Positions 1 through 11,994 of a DNA stretch of 64,000 nucleotides are shown one piece after another. The notes under the pieces were generated by a model. The model had not been told where the DNA came from and searched no databases. It was given only the letters and a program-made list of their open reading frames with translations. Position numbers and translations under genes: made by a program. Position 1 is the stretch's first letter; each line of letters starts with the position of its first letter. Source of the stretch: Petaurus breviceps papuanus (taxonomy: Eukaryota > Chordata > Mammalia > Diprotodontia > Petauridae); contig JAMXIF010001195.1 of NCBI GenBank assembly GCA_028583685.1, positions 16,430,274 through 16,494,273 on the forward strand. Direction: 5' to 3'.

Positions 1-59
1 TAGACCCAATGGATATCAACGAGACATTTTTTTTAAACTGTTCATATCTGATGCTTATT

Positions 60-610
60 CTGCCTCTCTAACCACTCTTTAACTCCCACTTTAACAAAAC
101 CCTTAAATTCCACTCTCACCACTCAACTGGAGCTGCACATTCAAACATCAACAACCTTCTAGAGTAATGGTGCCAAATTCAAATAGAAACAGGAGTCATT
201 AAACTGTACACATGGATCCCTGCAGGCCATGTACTTAGAAAACCATGTATTAATATTATAGGTGTTTTACTGTATTATATAGAGGTTTTATCATATTTTT
301 ATTCTGTCAGAGTTTCCAATTACATTTTAACCTGCCCTCACTTTTTGAGGTACCCTCAGGAGTGTTGTGGGGGGGAGTCACATGTCTGAAATCTCTGTTC
401 TACAGTAATTGCCAAATCCATGGTTTTTTTGTCATTATTCATCTTCCTTGACTTTGTTACAGCTGATGGCTCTGCTGACCACTTTTGTCCTACTAGGATC
501 AATTTCTTTTCCTTTGACTTCCTACTTCAAAAACCATTCAGATTTTTTCCTCCTTCTACATCTCTAACTGCTCAGATGAAAGGAGAGACAGGTAGCAGGA
601 TAACAAGATA
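60..610 (+). repeat. Old L2 LINE fragment(s)
   Basis: CT-rich text such as 'tcttccttgactttgttac' and 'gacttcctacttcaaaaacc' matches the recalled L2 reverse-transcriptase region in sense orientation. It is strongly diverged, and the ends are approximate. Confidence 0.4.
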
Positions 611-614
611 ACAA

Positions 615-1355
615 TCATGAAATGCCAGAACAGAAAGAGTGCTCTCTTGGTCTTCGGTCAACAGTGTCAAATGAAGTAGACTTCTCCAAGACGACTGGTA
701 AGAAGGCAGACTAATCAGCTCCTATACACCTATTCCAACAAAAGTCTGAAATTCTCACCAGTTTGATTAATGATCAAGAAATACATTTTTATTGACTTTT
801 TCCACCCTAGAATTGCACAGACCCACAGGCAATAGGAATGGGACTGCCTGCAAAGCTGATGCTAGCATAGGCAAAACAAACTAATAAACAACCTGGTGAG
901 ATTAGTGAAGGGCCAGGGACACACAAAGCTTTCAGGGCTCTTTCCACAAGAAGCAAGAAGAGAGGATCCTCCAAGAATAGCCCAAGATGGCTGTTAATCA
1001 ACAGCACAGCCCTTAAAAGTCTTAAGGGCCGGCAGCAACCAATGCAGGCATGGTAGCAACTAGTTTGAGCATAGCTTAGATCAGGACATCTCACGGTTTC
1101 AAGGTCCCTAGCATCCTGCCGTGAGATGCCAGAGAGAATAATGAAGATTCAGCATTCTGAATTTCAAAAGATCCAAGGAGGCTGAACCATGAGAAGTGGA
1201 AATCCATGCAAGGACTAATCACTCCGCTCAACAGTGCAATGGGCCAGTAGAATATGGTCCTGGAACAAAGCCTAGGTGGAGAAAGAGTGATACATAGTAA
1301 ACTCCATAACAAGTAGAAGCAGTGACTCAAAGGTAAAAACAGATTTTTCACAAGA
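615..1355. other. Gene-free stretch, no assignable content
   Basis: No exon with splice borders or recognised repeat could be supported. Bases ~805-1130 are less AT-rich than their surroundings and may be an unrecognised repeat. Open frames on the minus strand here are short and hydrophobic and look incidental. Confidence 0.4.
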
Positions 1356-1359
1356 AATA

Positions 1360-2400
1360 TATGCATACTGAAGAAATGAAAAGATTAAAATAATAATAAA
1401 AAAACTCTTGGGGAAAGAAATAAAAAGGAGGAAAAATGTTTTAAAGAGAAAATGGTAAACTTTATTTGAGAAATATATTCCTTGGACACTAGAATATACC
1501 AAAAAGAAATCAATGACCTAATAGCAAGAAATAATAGAACAAAACCAAAAGATTGAAAAAAGAAAACCAGAAGAAAATACATCTGATGTGAAAAATGACT
1601 TCAAAAGCAGAGCAAAAAGAAATAATCTAAGAATCACTAGACTTTCTGAGAATCATATTTTTTTTTAAAAATCTGCGACATTATATTTTAAGAAATCATA
1701 AATGAAAACTGCTTACATGTACTAGGAACCAGGGGAGTAAAATGAAGATAGAAAGAATCCACCAATGACCCCATTAAAGAAACTCAGAAAAAAAAAAGAT
1801 CCTAGGAATGGTTCTCATGTCAAAGGAAAAATAGTTCAAGTATCCAAAAATAAACAGTTTAAGCACCAAAGGACCACAGTCAGGATTACACAAAATCTGA
1901 CAGCTTCTGCCATAAAAGAAAGGAGATCTTAAAATTCAAAATTCTAAAAAGTAACCTAGAATTATTTACCTTTCAAGGCTGGGTATACTTCAGCAAGGAA
2001 AACAAACAAACAAACATGGACCTTAAATAAAATAGAGTATTTTCAAGCATTTCTGATGAAAAGACCAGGGCTAAGTAGGAACTTTGAAATGAAAACACAA
2101 GAGTCAAAAGAAACCTAGAAAGATCAATTTGAGCAACTGGAAGGAGTTATACGATGATCCTAATGAAGGGAGCAGAAATAACTGTTCCTTAAAGATCTTA
2201 AGATCCTCAGAGTGTTTTAAAAGAGCTAAATGGGAAGAACAGTCATGGGTCTTGGGAGTGAGTTGTTTCTTTTCTGTGGGTTTAAAGAAAGAAAAGAAAT
2301 GGAGGGAAAATGAAGACATTAGTACAGAAAAAAGGAGGGAGTGGGTGAGGAGACAGAACTTGCTAATTCTCCTAATTTGGAATGTGTAAAAATATACAAA
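1360..2400 (+). repeat. L1/HAL1-like LINE remnant (ORF1 region)
   Basis: A-rich plus-strand sequence with phrases typical of mammalian L1 or half-L1 ORF1 ends: 'tcagcaaggaaaac', 'tttcaagcatttctgatga' and 'aaaagaccagggctaa'. It has many stops. HAL1 versus full L1 cannot be settled by eye. Confidence 0.5.
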
Positions 2401-2402
2401 CA

Positions 2403-3030
2403 TTGAAGAAGGTCCTGGGGGTAGGCATCAGATGGACTTCATTTATCTGAAATGGAGTGTCACACCTGTTATGGGAATGGGAATCTGAAGATCTTCCCTG
2501 CCCCTTGGCCCATTGATAGGCTTAAGTGACTGAGAACCTTCCCAGATTTGAAAATATACTCTGCCCCCTAATAGGCTGAATGTGGTCACAAGGACCCTGT
2601 GGCAGGAGGCTTGTTTTTCAGGAACACCCACACCTTGTTGCTTTGTGATTGGACAGTGGGTCTAGAGGGCTGTGACATTCTCTGACCCAGGAGAAGGCTA
2701 TCTATACCCTGATGTGAGGTTTTGCTTTGGGGCTCACTTTGGGAAGAGTTGTGTGATTTGACCAGATGAGACTCTGGGCAGACGTTGAGCCCCCTGGCTT
2801 TGAAAACCCAGACATTGGTGCTTTCCTCTCTGGTAACTGACTAGGTATGGATGTAATGGTCAGACAGCTGGAAGCCTGTCTGCTGATCTGTTTCTATCTG
2901 TTTTCTTTGTCTATTTGTATTCTATGAAGTTTGGGGTGCTGTCCTTTTCCCCCTGAATTAGGTAAATGACATATGTTTGATTAAAGCAAGATTGTTAACC
3001 CATTTTGAGCTGCTTTCCTTTAGAAAAGCA
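2403..3030 (+). mobile_element. LTR-like segment, probably a solitary fossil LTR
   Basis: This ~600-bp block is richer in GC than the L1-like A-rich DNA on both sides. It has an ATTGG box near 2648, a weak TATA-like 'ctatctatac' near 2698 and an ATTAAA polyadenylation-like signal near 2980, an order typical of an LTR. No internal viral genes are seen. The family is unknown and the ends are approximate. Confidence 0.35.
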
Positions 3031-3059
3031 AAAGGTGGTGTATAAATACATCAAATTCA

Positions 3060-3560
3060 ACAGGAAAACCTGCAGGAATAGGGGAAGAGAGAAGATTAGG
3101 AAGGAGAATAATGCCCAGCAGGAAGGAAAAAAAAGCAAAACTTCCTGATCCTAAAAAGGAGATGGGGGATAGGGGAGAGAAACAGAGTGTAAGGGGGTAC
3201 CTATCGACTGAGGAAATGGCCAAACAAATTCTATTACATATGAGTATAATGGTGGACTATTACAGTATCTTTAAAAATGACAAAAGAAAAAACTGTAGAG
3301 AATCTTGAACAGCATGAACTGATGCAGTGAGGTAAACACAAGAACAATTTATACAAGGATAACAATACTGCAAAGAAAAACCTAAGAACGTTCATCAATG
3401 GAATAACCAGCCATGTTTCCAAAGAATTTATTGTGAAATATGTTACCCACTGAACAACCATGAAGTGATAGACACAAAGTACGGGCATGGCCATTGTGTA
3501 GATTTGTTTTGCTCAGCTATATTTGCTTTATTACAAGTGTTTTTAACTGAGGAAGTTTAT
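3060..3560 (+). repeat. LINE 3'-end remnant
   Basis: Contains 'gaactgatgcagtgaggtaa', 'aacaatttatacaaggata' and 'gattgttttgctcag'-like text, resembling the 3' region of marsupial L1 families. Diverged and without an open frame. Confidence 0.45.
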
Positions 3561-3708
3561 AGGGTAAGGGTGGGTTTATAATAATAATGTCCTCCTTCTT
3601 CCTCTGAAAAGTTCATTAAAACACTTTTTTTTAATGTATAGAAGACAACTTAAGAAAGTACAGAAGGAAAAGCAGATGAACAAGATAGTTTTGAAAGTAA
3701 TGTATGGA

Positions 3709-3880
3709 GGGCGGCTAGGTGGCCCAGTGAATAGAGCACCAGCCCTGGAATCAGGAGAATCTGAATTCAAATCCAGCCTCAGACACTTAACACTTACTAG
3801 CCCTGTGACCTTAACCCCAACTGCCCTGCCTTCCCCCCTCTAAAAAGCAAAAAAAAAAAAAAAAAAGAGAAAAAAAAGTA
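3709..3880 (+). repeat. tRNA-derived marsupial SINE
   Basis: It starts 'gcggctaggtggcccagtga', has box-B-like 'gaattcaaatccagcc', 'cagacacttaacacttacta', and a poly(A) tail. Flanking copies of 'aaagtaatgtatgga' and 'aaagtaacgtgtgga' form a ~15-bp target-site duplication. Confidence 0.85.
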
Positions 3881-4089
3881 ACGTGTGGAATATATTATTT
3901 GTAAAAACAAGCAATTTGAAACACAGATTCACAATTTAATATAAATCCTCTTTTTGTGTTCTGTTGTGCTCTTTGGGATGCTGCAAACAATGTTTTATAG
4001 TGCATCAGAGAAGCCAAATATGATGAAGGGTAAGAAAAGACGAACAGATGCAGAAAGCAAGGTACTGCGGTACTGCTGCTAATCGTGAA

Positions 4090-4480
4090 GAAAACAACTT
4101 CAGTTAATTAGTCCATAAGCATTTATTAGGCACCTTCTATGGGACCTGAACTGTGCTAAGCACTGCAGCTACAAAGAAAGGCAAAGAAAGGCACAAGACA
4201 GCCTATGTCTCAAGGAGTTCACGATCTAACGGTGGGAACAACAAACAGACAACACAAACAAGCTATCTACAGGACAAAAGGAGAGAAAACATAGAGGGAT
4301 GGGACGCAGGGCGTATACGGAAGAGCTGGTCTTGGCAAGGAGATGAGACACCCCCTTATGGGGAGACTGAGGTAAAGGGTGATGCAGAATGGGAGATGAT
4401 ATCAAAAAGAAAAAGATTAAGGGAAAAAAGGGGGTTCACCAAGAAAAGTCTTAATCTTCTCAGCAAAATAAGATAGATAA
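4090..4480 (+). repeat. Interspersed repeat of the 'aagcatttattaggcacc' type
   Basis: It reads 'cataagcatttattaggcac', 'ctgtgctaagcactgcagct' and 'aaggagttcacgatctaacg', matching a high-copy marsupial/mammalian repeat pattern whose family I cannot name with certainty. The same pattern recurs weakly near 10950, 32190, 42960 and 57670. Confidence 0.55.
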
Positions 4481-4539
4481 GCTGCATTTCTAGGCAGAAG
4501 ATTCCTACACCAGTTACCTGTATCTCTTATCAGGTCCTC

Positions 4540-5295
4540 TAGCTCTCTCCCTGGGTTCATGTTCTCCTGAAAGCTGAGAGTTCACCTGTCTAGTGGGTAT
4601 CTTGAACTACTTGTTTCATTAAACATCACCTCACAGGAGGATTTTAAGCAGCCATCTGAAGGGTCTCCTTGCCCCAGGTCTTTCCCACTCAAGTTGTCCT
4701 TCCATTCAGCTATCAAAGTGAGCTTCCCAAAGAGCAAGTCTGACAATGTAAAGCCTGTATTCAGTAAATTCCAGTGGCTCCCTACCTCCAGGATAAATAT
4801 AAAATGCTCTGTTTGGCTTTTAATATCTTTCTGGATCGAAACTCTTTCGATTTTCTAGTCTTCTTACATCTTTTACATCTTAACTCTCCTTCATATGCCT
4901 GTACAGTCTAGAGAACTGGCCTCCGCACCTGTCCTGTAACAAGACATTTCATTCTCTTGACTGTGCATTTTCACTGTCTGTCCCCCCCATTCCTGGAAGC
5001 TTCTCGCCTCCTAGTTTCTGCCTTTCTGGCTTCTTTCAAGTTTCAGCTAAAATCCCGCCTTGGGCAAGAAACCTTTCAAAGTCTCTCTTAGTGCAAATGC
5101 ATTCCTTCTGGGATTATTTCCTGTTTACTTTGTGTGTATTCTATTTGTACATAGTTGTTTACATGTTGCCTTTCCTGATAGATTGTGAACTCTTTGAGGG
5201 CAGAAATTTCTTCTTTTTTGCTATTCTTTATATAGTCATGCTTAGCAGTGTCTGACACATAGTAGGTGCTTAATAAGGCTTATTAACATGACCTT
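4540..5295 (+). repeat. L2 LINE, 3' end
   Basis: Shows the L2 3' region 'ccagtggctccctacctcca', 'ggataaatataaaatgctct', and the terminal 'cacatagtaggtgcttaata'. Sense orientation. Confidence 0.75.
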
Positions 5296-5299
5296 GCTC

Positions 5300-6160
5300 T
5301 CAACTTCCATACCCATTCAAATACTTACTGATCCCATCAATGTTTCCCTGAAAATGTTACAGAGTATTTCATTTTGTATTCTCTAATGCATGTATCACAA
5401 AATAATATGTACTATATCTATCTGTGTTATTTTATGTCTCTAAGAGGTTTCTGCCTCCTTAAGGGAAGAGCAATGTATTTTGTCTAAGGTCTGTTAGGTC
5501 TCTTGACTGTCAGTCTACAGTTCTATGAATAGTAACAGATTGCCTCCAAACCCTCTTCAGACCATTCATTTCATTCACATAAAGTTGGAGCTACATTTTC
5601 AAAAAGAGACAAAACAGTTAGATATTTACTTTTAAAACTTTATACTGATTTGAAAACATTTTATACTATTAATTTATAAAGAACTATAAATATGTGCCTA
5701 TGAGGAAATTTAATCTCCAGGCAGCTCTGCAAGGTATTAAAGATACCCAAAATAGAAAGAACTCTTTCAACAAATGATTATTTGGAAATACTTCTGGAAC
5801 TTTAGGGGATAGTACAGCTTTACCCAGGACTCCAGGATCTCTATTTATAGCTGCCATTTGTTGCCTGTACAGGTGGATAAAGCAGAAACAGCTGGAGCTA
5901 TATGCACCATTAAGATTCTCTGACTTCCCCAAGAAAGCACAAGACACAGGATTCAAAGTCAAAAATACTGGGCTGTAGCAATAAGCTGGCTATGAGGCCA
6001 AGAACAAAGCCACTAAATTTTTTCACTTCAGTTTCCATATTGAGAAAGAATGAAAAATGATATGCTTCAAACAAAAGCATTCTGGCCAAACAGACCACAG
6101 TACAACCAGTATTCTCACTGAAATGGGTTATCCAAAGTATCCCAGGAAATGCTAGCAAAA
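5300..6160. other. Gene-free stretch
   Basis: Nothing with coding or RNA-gene signals was recognised. Overlapping minus-strand open frames (5684-5962 and 5910-6158) have no splice context and no recognisable motif. Confidence 0.4.
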
Positions 6161-6164
6161 AAAA

Positions 6165-6530
6165 AAGTCAATATGGCGCAGTGGAAATAGCATTGGATAT
6201 GAAGTCGGAGAACCTAAGTTTAAATTCTAGTTCTGTGGCTTATTATGCACGTGACCTTAAGCAAGTTCCTTTCCATCCTTCATTTCTAAAATGGAAGGAC
6301 TGGACAATCAGGGGTGGGGAACCGGCCATCTCAAGGCCACATGTGGCCCTCTGAGTGTAGCCCTTTGACTTCATAGAACAAATCTTTTTATTAAGGAGAA
6401 GTTTAGATTCAGTCAAAGGGCTGCACTTGAGGATCCAGAGGGTTACATGTGGCTTCAAGGTACTCGATCATCTTTAAGATCCCATCAGGCCCTAAAATCC
6501 TAAAATCTTTAGCTAATAAGTGCACAGATT
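6165..6530 (+). repeat. MIR-like SINE interrupted by a palindromic MITE
   Basis: 'ggatatgaagtcggagaacc' to 'gtgaccttaagcaagttcct' is a MIR/CORE-SINE-like 5' half. After the insert at 6309-6466, the 3' end resumes with 'catcaggccctaaaatcc'. Confidence 0.6.
6309..6466. mobile_element. hAT-like MITE (CAGGGGTGGGGAACC family)
   Basis: It begins 'caggggtggggaacc' and is an imperfect palindrome: the left arm 'ccacatgtggccctctgag' and 'agccctttgac' answer the right arm 'gtcaaagggctgcac' and 'ccagagggttacatgtgg'. The left terminus matches a known non-autonomous hAT pattern, while the right terminus is decayed. The 8-bp target duplication is not clear. Confidence 0.65.
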
Positions 6531-6659
6531 TAAAGCTGGACCTTAGAGGCCATCGAGCTCAGCTTCCTCGATTTACAGATGAAGAAATCAAGTTCAGGAT
6601 TAAATGATCTGCCCCAAGTTATAGAGATAGTTAAATGAGCCACTGATTTTATTTGCCAC

Positions 6660-7060
6660 TTTCTGTGTCCCATCCCCTCACTGTCATAAAATAAGAAACA
6701 TTCACTCACTGCCCAACCCGATCTTTACAATCTCATTTTCCAATTTTCTATAATCCAGTCTATTAATTTTTCCTAAACATATCATGCTCACTCCTTCCTC
6801 TGTGCCTGTCCTGATATTATTCCTCTCCTTCCATCTATTCAAACCCCAATTTTGCCCAGTTCAAGCCGCTTAAAACTTTCCTGAAATATTCAAGTCCAAA
6901 ATGATCCCTCCCTTTCCCTTCCTCCTGTAAACTTACAGCACCACTAATTTACAAGGCAGTACTAAACTCCATCATCACTTCATATGCATACATTTTCTCT
7001 CTAAAATTATCAATCACTTGAGAGTATTTTCACATAAATGCTTCTACTTCTGATTATTCT
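6660..7060 (+). repeat. Diverged L2-like fragment
   Basis: The pyrimidine-rich 'tcccatcccctcactgtcat' to 'cctcctgtaaacttacagca' resembles L2 3' sequence. Weak match. Confidence 0.3.
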
Positions 7061-7147
7061 CCAACGTGTCCAACACTTTGAACAGAGCAGGTACTTAAGA
7101 AACAGAGGAAAGAACTGGGACAGTGGCTCTAATTCCCCTCATCCCCT

Positions 7148-7171
7148 CCAATTCCAATTCCAATTCCAACT
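7148..7171 (+). repeat. Short (ATTCC)n tandem repeat
   Basis: Five-base unit 'attcc' alternating with 'a', about four copies, ending at a C-run. Simple repeat. Confidence 0.8.
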
Positions 7172-7984
7172 CACCCCCCTCAAAAGGCTAAGTAAAAGAC
7201 AGTGGGACAAAGAAGCGCTAGAGAAAAATGAAATCAAGTGCTAAAATGTAGACTTGGCACTCTAAAATATAAAAATATATGATACATCATGAATCATTTA
7301 ATCAGAATTTATTTACAAAAGACAAAACTGTTCTAAAAGTACCTACACCTAGAAAGGAAGGAAGAGATAAGAAAAACCATTCACCTAGGCAGTCTCCAAA
7401 TCCGCCACAAGGCTACACATAACACTACCTCCGTAACCAAAATAAAGAGCCCACTGTTATACCCACAGGAAATGACTGCATTTATTTATAACACATATTT
7501 CATACTGTTCATCTGACTCAACTAGTCATATATAGTAGAAAAAGGAGATGAGGTTCCACAGGTTACAACTGGCATTGGCTCAACTCATGTTTCCCTCCTG
7601 TTTTCCTAAAATACATTGTCAAAGGCTTATGAGATTCTTCCAGTTCTGCAGAAGCCGCATTCTCCACTTGGGCATTTTTATGGCCTCCTGTGGCAAGATA
7701 AGGATACTTCTCCTATCTATTTACAACAGCAAGCCTTTCTGTACACTACACTTTTTATAGTCGTGAATATATGATCTTTTTAATACCATGATCCATTGGG
7801 GATATTCTGTGGGATAAGGTGCTGATCTAAGCCAAATTTCTAACAGACTGCTTTGCAATTTCCCTAGCAGTTTTTGTCAAATACAATTTTTCCTAAAAAA
7901 AAAATGTGTTTTCCATTTCAGCAAACAGTGTACTATTGAATTCCACTGTTTCTGATCCTACCCCTATTTTTAACCAACACCCAA

Positions 7985-8188
7985 GGTCAATATGGTCTCA
8001 GTCACGTACTAGCTGTGTGACTCTGGGAAAGTCACTTAACTTGGGTCTGCCTCAGTCTCTTAATTTATAAAACAGATAATAACACTGCCTCCTAGGCCTG
8101 TTATAAGGATCAAATTAGATAACATTTGTAAAGCACTGGACAAGTCTTAAAGTAAATATAAACGAAAGTTATCATCATCATCATCATT
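7985..8188 (+). repeat. MIR-like SINE ending in (ATC)n
   Basis: 'actagctgtgtgactctggg', 'aagtcacttaacttgggtct' and 'taaagcactggacaag' follow the MIR/CORE-SINE order, ending in a (atc)6 run. Confidence 0.7.
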
Positions 8189-8341
8189 TTTTGCTTTTTG
8201 GAGGGCAACTGGAGTTAAGTGACTTGCCCAAAGTCACACAGCTAGTAAGTGTGTCGAGTGTCTGAGGCCAGATTTGAACTCAGGTCCTCCTGACTCCAGG
8301 GCCGGTGCTCTATTCACTGCACCACCTACCTGCCCCCCTGG
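8187..8341 (-). repeat. tRNA-derived marsupial SINE
   Basis: The reverse orientation reads 'ttttttgctttttggagggc', 'ccaaagtcacacagctagta', 'gggccggtgctctattcact' and 'gcaccacctacctgcccc'. The T-run at its left end is the poly(A) tail. Confidence 0.85.
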
Positions 8342-8394
8342 TTTATTTTTGCTATTTTTGTTTTTTTTTTTTGGTTATCATCATTATTTAAACT

Positions 8395-9790
8395 ATCACC
8401 AGATGGTTTTTAATGACTTGTTAACCTGAGATCTGAATTGCTACTTTTTTCATTATTTCCCTTGATATTCTAGATTTTTCTCCAAATGAATTTTATCTAG
8501 TTATGCAGAGCATCTCTTTGGTAATTTCATTACTATAGCATTAAAATTGTAAATTAAGAAGGTAAAATTGGTGGCATTATAAATTTATTAAATTATTACA
8601 TTTATTGTATCACATTATCATTTATATTATATAGGCATGGCATGGTCAGGATCATTTTAAGTTGTCTTTATTTCTTCAACAAGCACCCACAATTGAATTT
8701 ATCATTAATGATATTTCTCTATCGTCCTTGGCTTTATCCTTCTCTGGTCTAGGTAGTAAGACCATTTGTCTCATAAAAGGAGTCTGATAAGGTGTTTTCT
8801 TTCTCAGTTTTTGAGAATAATTTGTGTAATGTTGGTACTAATTGTTCTTTAAAAGTTTAATAGAATTCTCCTGTGAATTCAGGAAAAGGAGTTTTTCTTC
8901 CTCCCTTTAGTATTTCCTTTCCATTTTCTGAGAATGGGTTCAGCTCTCTATTAGTTTGGATGTTTTATATTTTTGAAGGTATTTCTCCATTTCTTTTGTG
9001 TTTCAATTTTAGTGGCATGACTACATAGTAGATTCTTATTAATCTTTTTATTCTGATTTGTTGTGATTCTCTTCTTTTTAATAAGATTAGCTAAAGATTT
9101 GTCAATTTTATTAGTGTTTTTAAAGAATCAGCTTGGGAATCTATAGTTTTTTGGTTTCTAATTTATCTATTGCTCCTCTAGTTTTCCATATCTCCTCTTT
9201 TGTACTTACTTGCTAGCTTTCTAATCCTAATAAATGCATTTTTATTTAATCAATCCTACCCTTTTCCATTTGTTAATGTATTCTTTGAATCAGGAGTACT
9301 CTGTTTTCAGCGTTAATGCAGTGCTCAGATTTTTTTGACTTGTGCTGTTCTAGGGGAATTTTAATCCTTAAATTGTCTCTACAAGTACTGTCTTTGAAAT
9401 CAATGTTGTGCTTGTGCAGAGATCACATTTTTAGGAGCTAGTGCTTTTGCTTCTTTTCTTCTGGACTATCTTTCATTTCTGTGTGTCTGTATTCCTAACC
9501 AATTGTTTTTTCTTTTCTTTCTTTGATGAAGCCAATAGATTCAAGTTTTTCTGTATTTCTACAGTACAGGCCGTAAATCCTGCTTTCGTAACTACTATTT
9601 CTCTCTTAAAACATCAGGTGTTGGTTCATTTTTTTTTGTCTTGGAATTTGTAGATGTCTGTAATCATTTAGCTGATCTGGAGGCCATTATTAGCAGCTTT
9701 TAGTCTAAGTTGGTTTATCCCATTGTACTCCAGGTCAGTAACTAAGTTTTCTTCCTCGGATGTTTGAGGATTTCAGTCCTTTTCCCTAAG
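8395..9790 (-). repeat. Old L1 ORF2 remnant, antisense
   Basis: T-rich sequence whose complement resembles the L1 reverse-transcriptase region, e.g. 'cctgtgaattcaggaaaagg' (complement of the SPGPDG region) and 'ttgtcaattttattagtg'. Heavily decayed. Confidence 0.6.
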
Positions 9791-9911
9791 GTTACCTTAT
9801 TCTTCCCTTTTTGACTACTTCCAATGGGGGGGGAGCGCACGGGAGAACAAGAAACAGAACTAGCAGAAGTTAGATGCCAAACCCTTTTTCATCAGGCCTG
9901 GTAGAACCTAA

Positions 9912-9930
9912 ACGCGCACATGTGTGCGCG

Positions 9931-9977
<47 letters not shown>
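9912..9977. repeat. Alternating purine-pyrimidine microsatellite (CG/CA)
   Basis: 66 bases of strict purine-pyrimidine alternation, with GC steps on the left and (CA)n on the right. Such tracts can adopt Z-DNA. Confidence 0.95.
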
Positions 9978-9978
<1 letters not shown>

Positions 9979-10204
9979 GCCCTAGTTCACAGGTGTGACT
10001 AAAAGAGCAAGAACTACAGGATGCTAGTCTCATATATGACCATCCAATTACCTGAATTACCCTTCCCTCCCTTTTTTTACATGCTCTTTCCCCCATTTCA
10101 ACCATGGGAACCACACAGTCACTGAGATCCAACCGGACTTACTAAGGTCAAATACACCACGGTCAGGCCTACACCTCAACAAAATGATTAAAGTTTAGGA
10201 GGGG

Positions 10205-10700
10205 AATGCAATCATTCTAAGGCAGATGACTCCCTTATCTATATGTCTAGCCTCAGGCTTTCCTATGAGCTTTAGTCTTACATCTCCAACTGCCTATGAC
10301 CACTTCAAAATGGAGATCCTTAAGACATTTCAAAGTGGAAATATATATTTGAGACATTTGGAAATGGAGGTCCTAGCAGCATCTCAAACTCAACGCGTTC
10401 AAATCAGAACTTAGTCTTCTCACTATATCCCTCAATCTGCCATTCTTCCAAATTTACCACATTGTTCAAAAGCACCATCATCGTTTGAGACTCTAAGCCT
10501 CCTAAACTCAATGTCATACTCAAATACTCACATTTACCTCACAACCAGTGAGCAAATCCTGTCATTTCTCCATCACATTTCTCAGACCCCTTCTCTCTAC
10601 TAATACAACTACCAGGTTTAGCTTGGGCTTCTCACCTCCAATCACACTGACTGCAACAGCCTCAAGTCTCTCTCTACTGCAGGGTACCATCCACAATGCA
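10205..10700 (+). repeat. L2 LINE fragment
   Basis: 'gcagatgactcccttatcta', 'catctccaactgcctatgac' and 'atctcaaactcaacgcgttc' are the recalled L2 reverse-transcriptase segment (YADDSQIYIS...LKLN). Confidence 0.75.
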
Positions 10701-10944
10701 GTATATCAAGAGATGTTGAAAAACTTTTTGAAAAAAATACATCTATTTTTGTTAAAATGAATATAAATAAATGGACCTTTACCTAATATGGTAAATAGTA
10801 TCTAAGGAAAATTGAGAGTTAGCATCATACAACTGAAAAAAAGTGGTATCAAATGAAAAATTTAGTTTCATATACAATCTATTTTTGTTTTCTGTCATGT
10901 ACATTGAAACTTTTTAAATTAGTGATTAAGTTCAATTTTTTAAA

Positions 10945-11090
10945 TTAAATTTTGAAACCTCAAGCATTTATTGAACATTCACTGCATGCCCTGTACTATG
11001 TTAATTGCTATGGATACAAAGAAACGCAAATCCTGTCCTGAAGAAAATAACAAACATGTAAATAACGAGACAAATAAAAGAAGTGCTCCT
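10945..11090 (+). repeat. 'aagcatttattgaac' interspersed repeat fragment
   Basis: 'ctcaagcatttattgaacat' then 'gctatggatacaaagaaacg', the same pattern as 4090-4480. Confidence 0.5.
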
Positions 11091-11695
11091 TAAGGAAAAA
11101 AAGGACCCAAATGTAGCCGATTCTCACTGAAATGGACCCGTCCCAGTGCTCCCCTGGCCCCAATCATGTCTCCCTTCTTCTCCATCTGCTAATGGTGGGG
11201 AGGCCTCGAATTTACAAATTTACAAATGCAAAATTTACAAGCTTGAACAATCTGAGCTGGAATATTCAGTGCTCTGACTATTAAGTGTCTATATAATAAA
11301 AGGAATAATACTACCAAAGTTAATTTATAATTTTATGCTAAACCAAGCAAAACTAGAAAAGGGATGCCTGGGAAAGTTAAAAAAAAATAACAAAGTTTAT
11401 TTGGATGAATAAAAGCTCTAGAATATCAAGTAAAATAACAAAAAAAGTGGGAAAGAGAAATAGCACTTATAGACTTCAAATCATAAATAAAGCAGCGGTC
11501 ATCAAAAAATCTGGGATTGGTTAAAAAATACAGAAGTAAATCACTGGAACAAAATAGACAACAGAGAATCAGAAACTACAGAACTCAATATTCCTTTGTT
11601 TGAAAAACTTGAAAATTATTGCTTAGAACTTTCTATTTTGATAAGGAGTATTGGTGAAATGGAAAAGCGACCTGACAAAAATGCTTAGATCAATA

Positions 11696-11864
11696 CTTTT
11701 TTTTTTTTTTTGCTTTTTGGAGGGGGGAAAACAGGACAATAGGGTTAAGTAACTTGTCCAATGTCACACAGCTAGTAAGTGTTAAGTGTCTGAGGCTGGA
11801 TTTGAACTCAGGTCCTCCTGACTCCAGGCTCCGTGTTCTATTCAACTGTGCAACGTAGCCACCC
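11696..11864 (-). repeat. tRNA-derived marsupial SINE
   Basis: Reverse-oriented SINE with 'tgtcacacagctagtaagtg' and 'aactcaggtcctcctgactc'. Flanked by 'agatcaatactttt' and 'agatcaacactttt', a 14-bp target duplication. Confidence 0.88.
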
Positions 11865-11994
11865 CAGATCAACACTTTTTTACCACAGTTCATAATATAT
11901 TCAAAATGGATATGTGATCTGAATAATAAAAATCATAAAATAAAAAATTTGAAAGAGTATCTCATTCATAGCTATGAGTAGGAAATTTTTAAAT

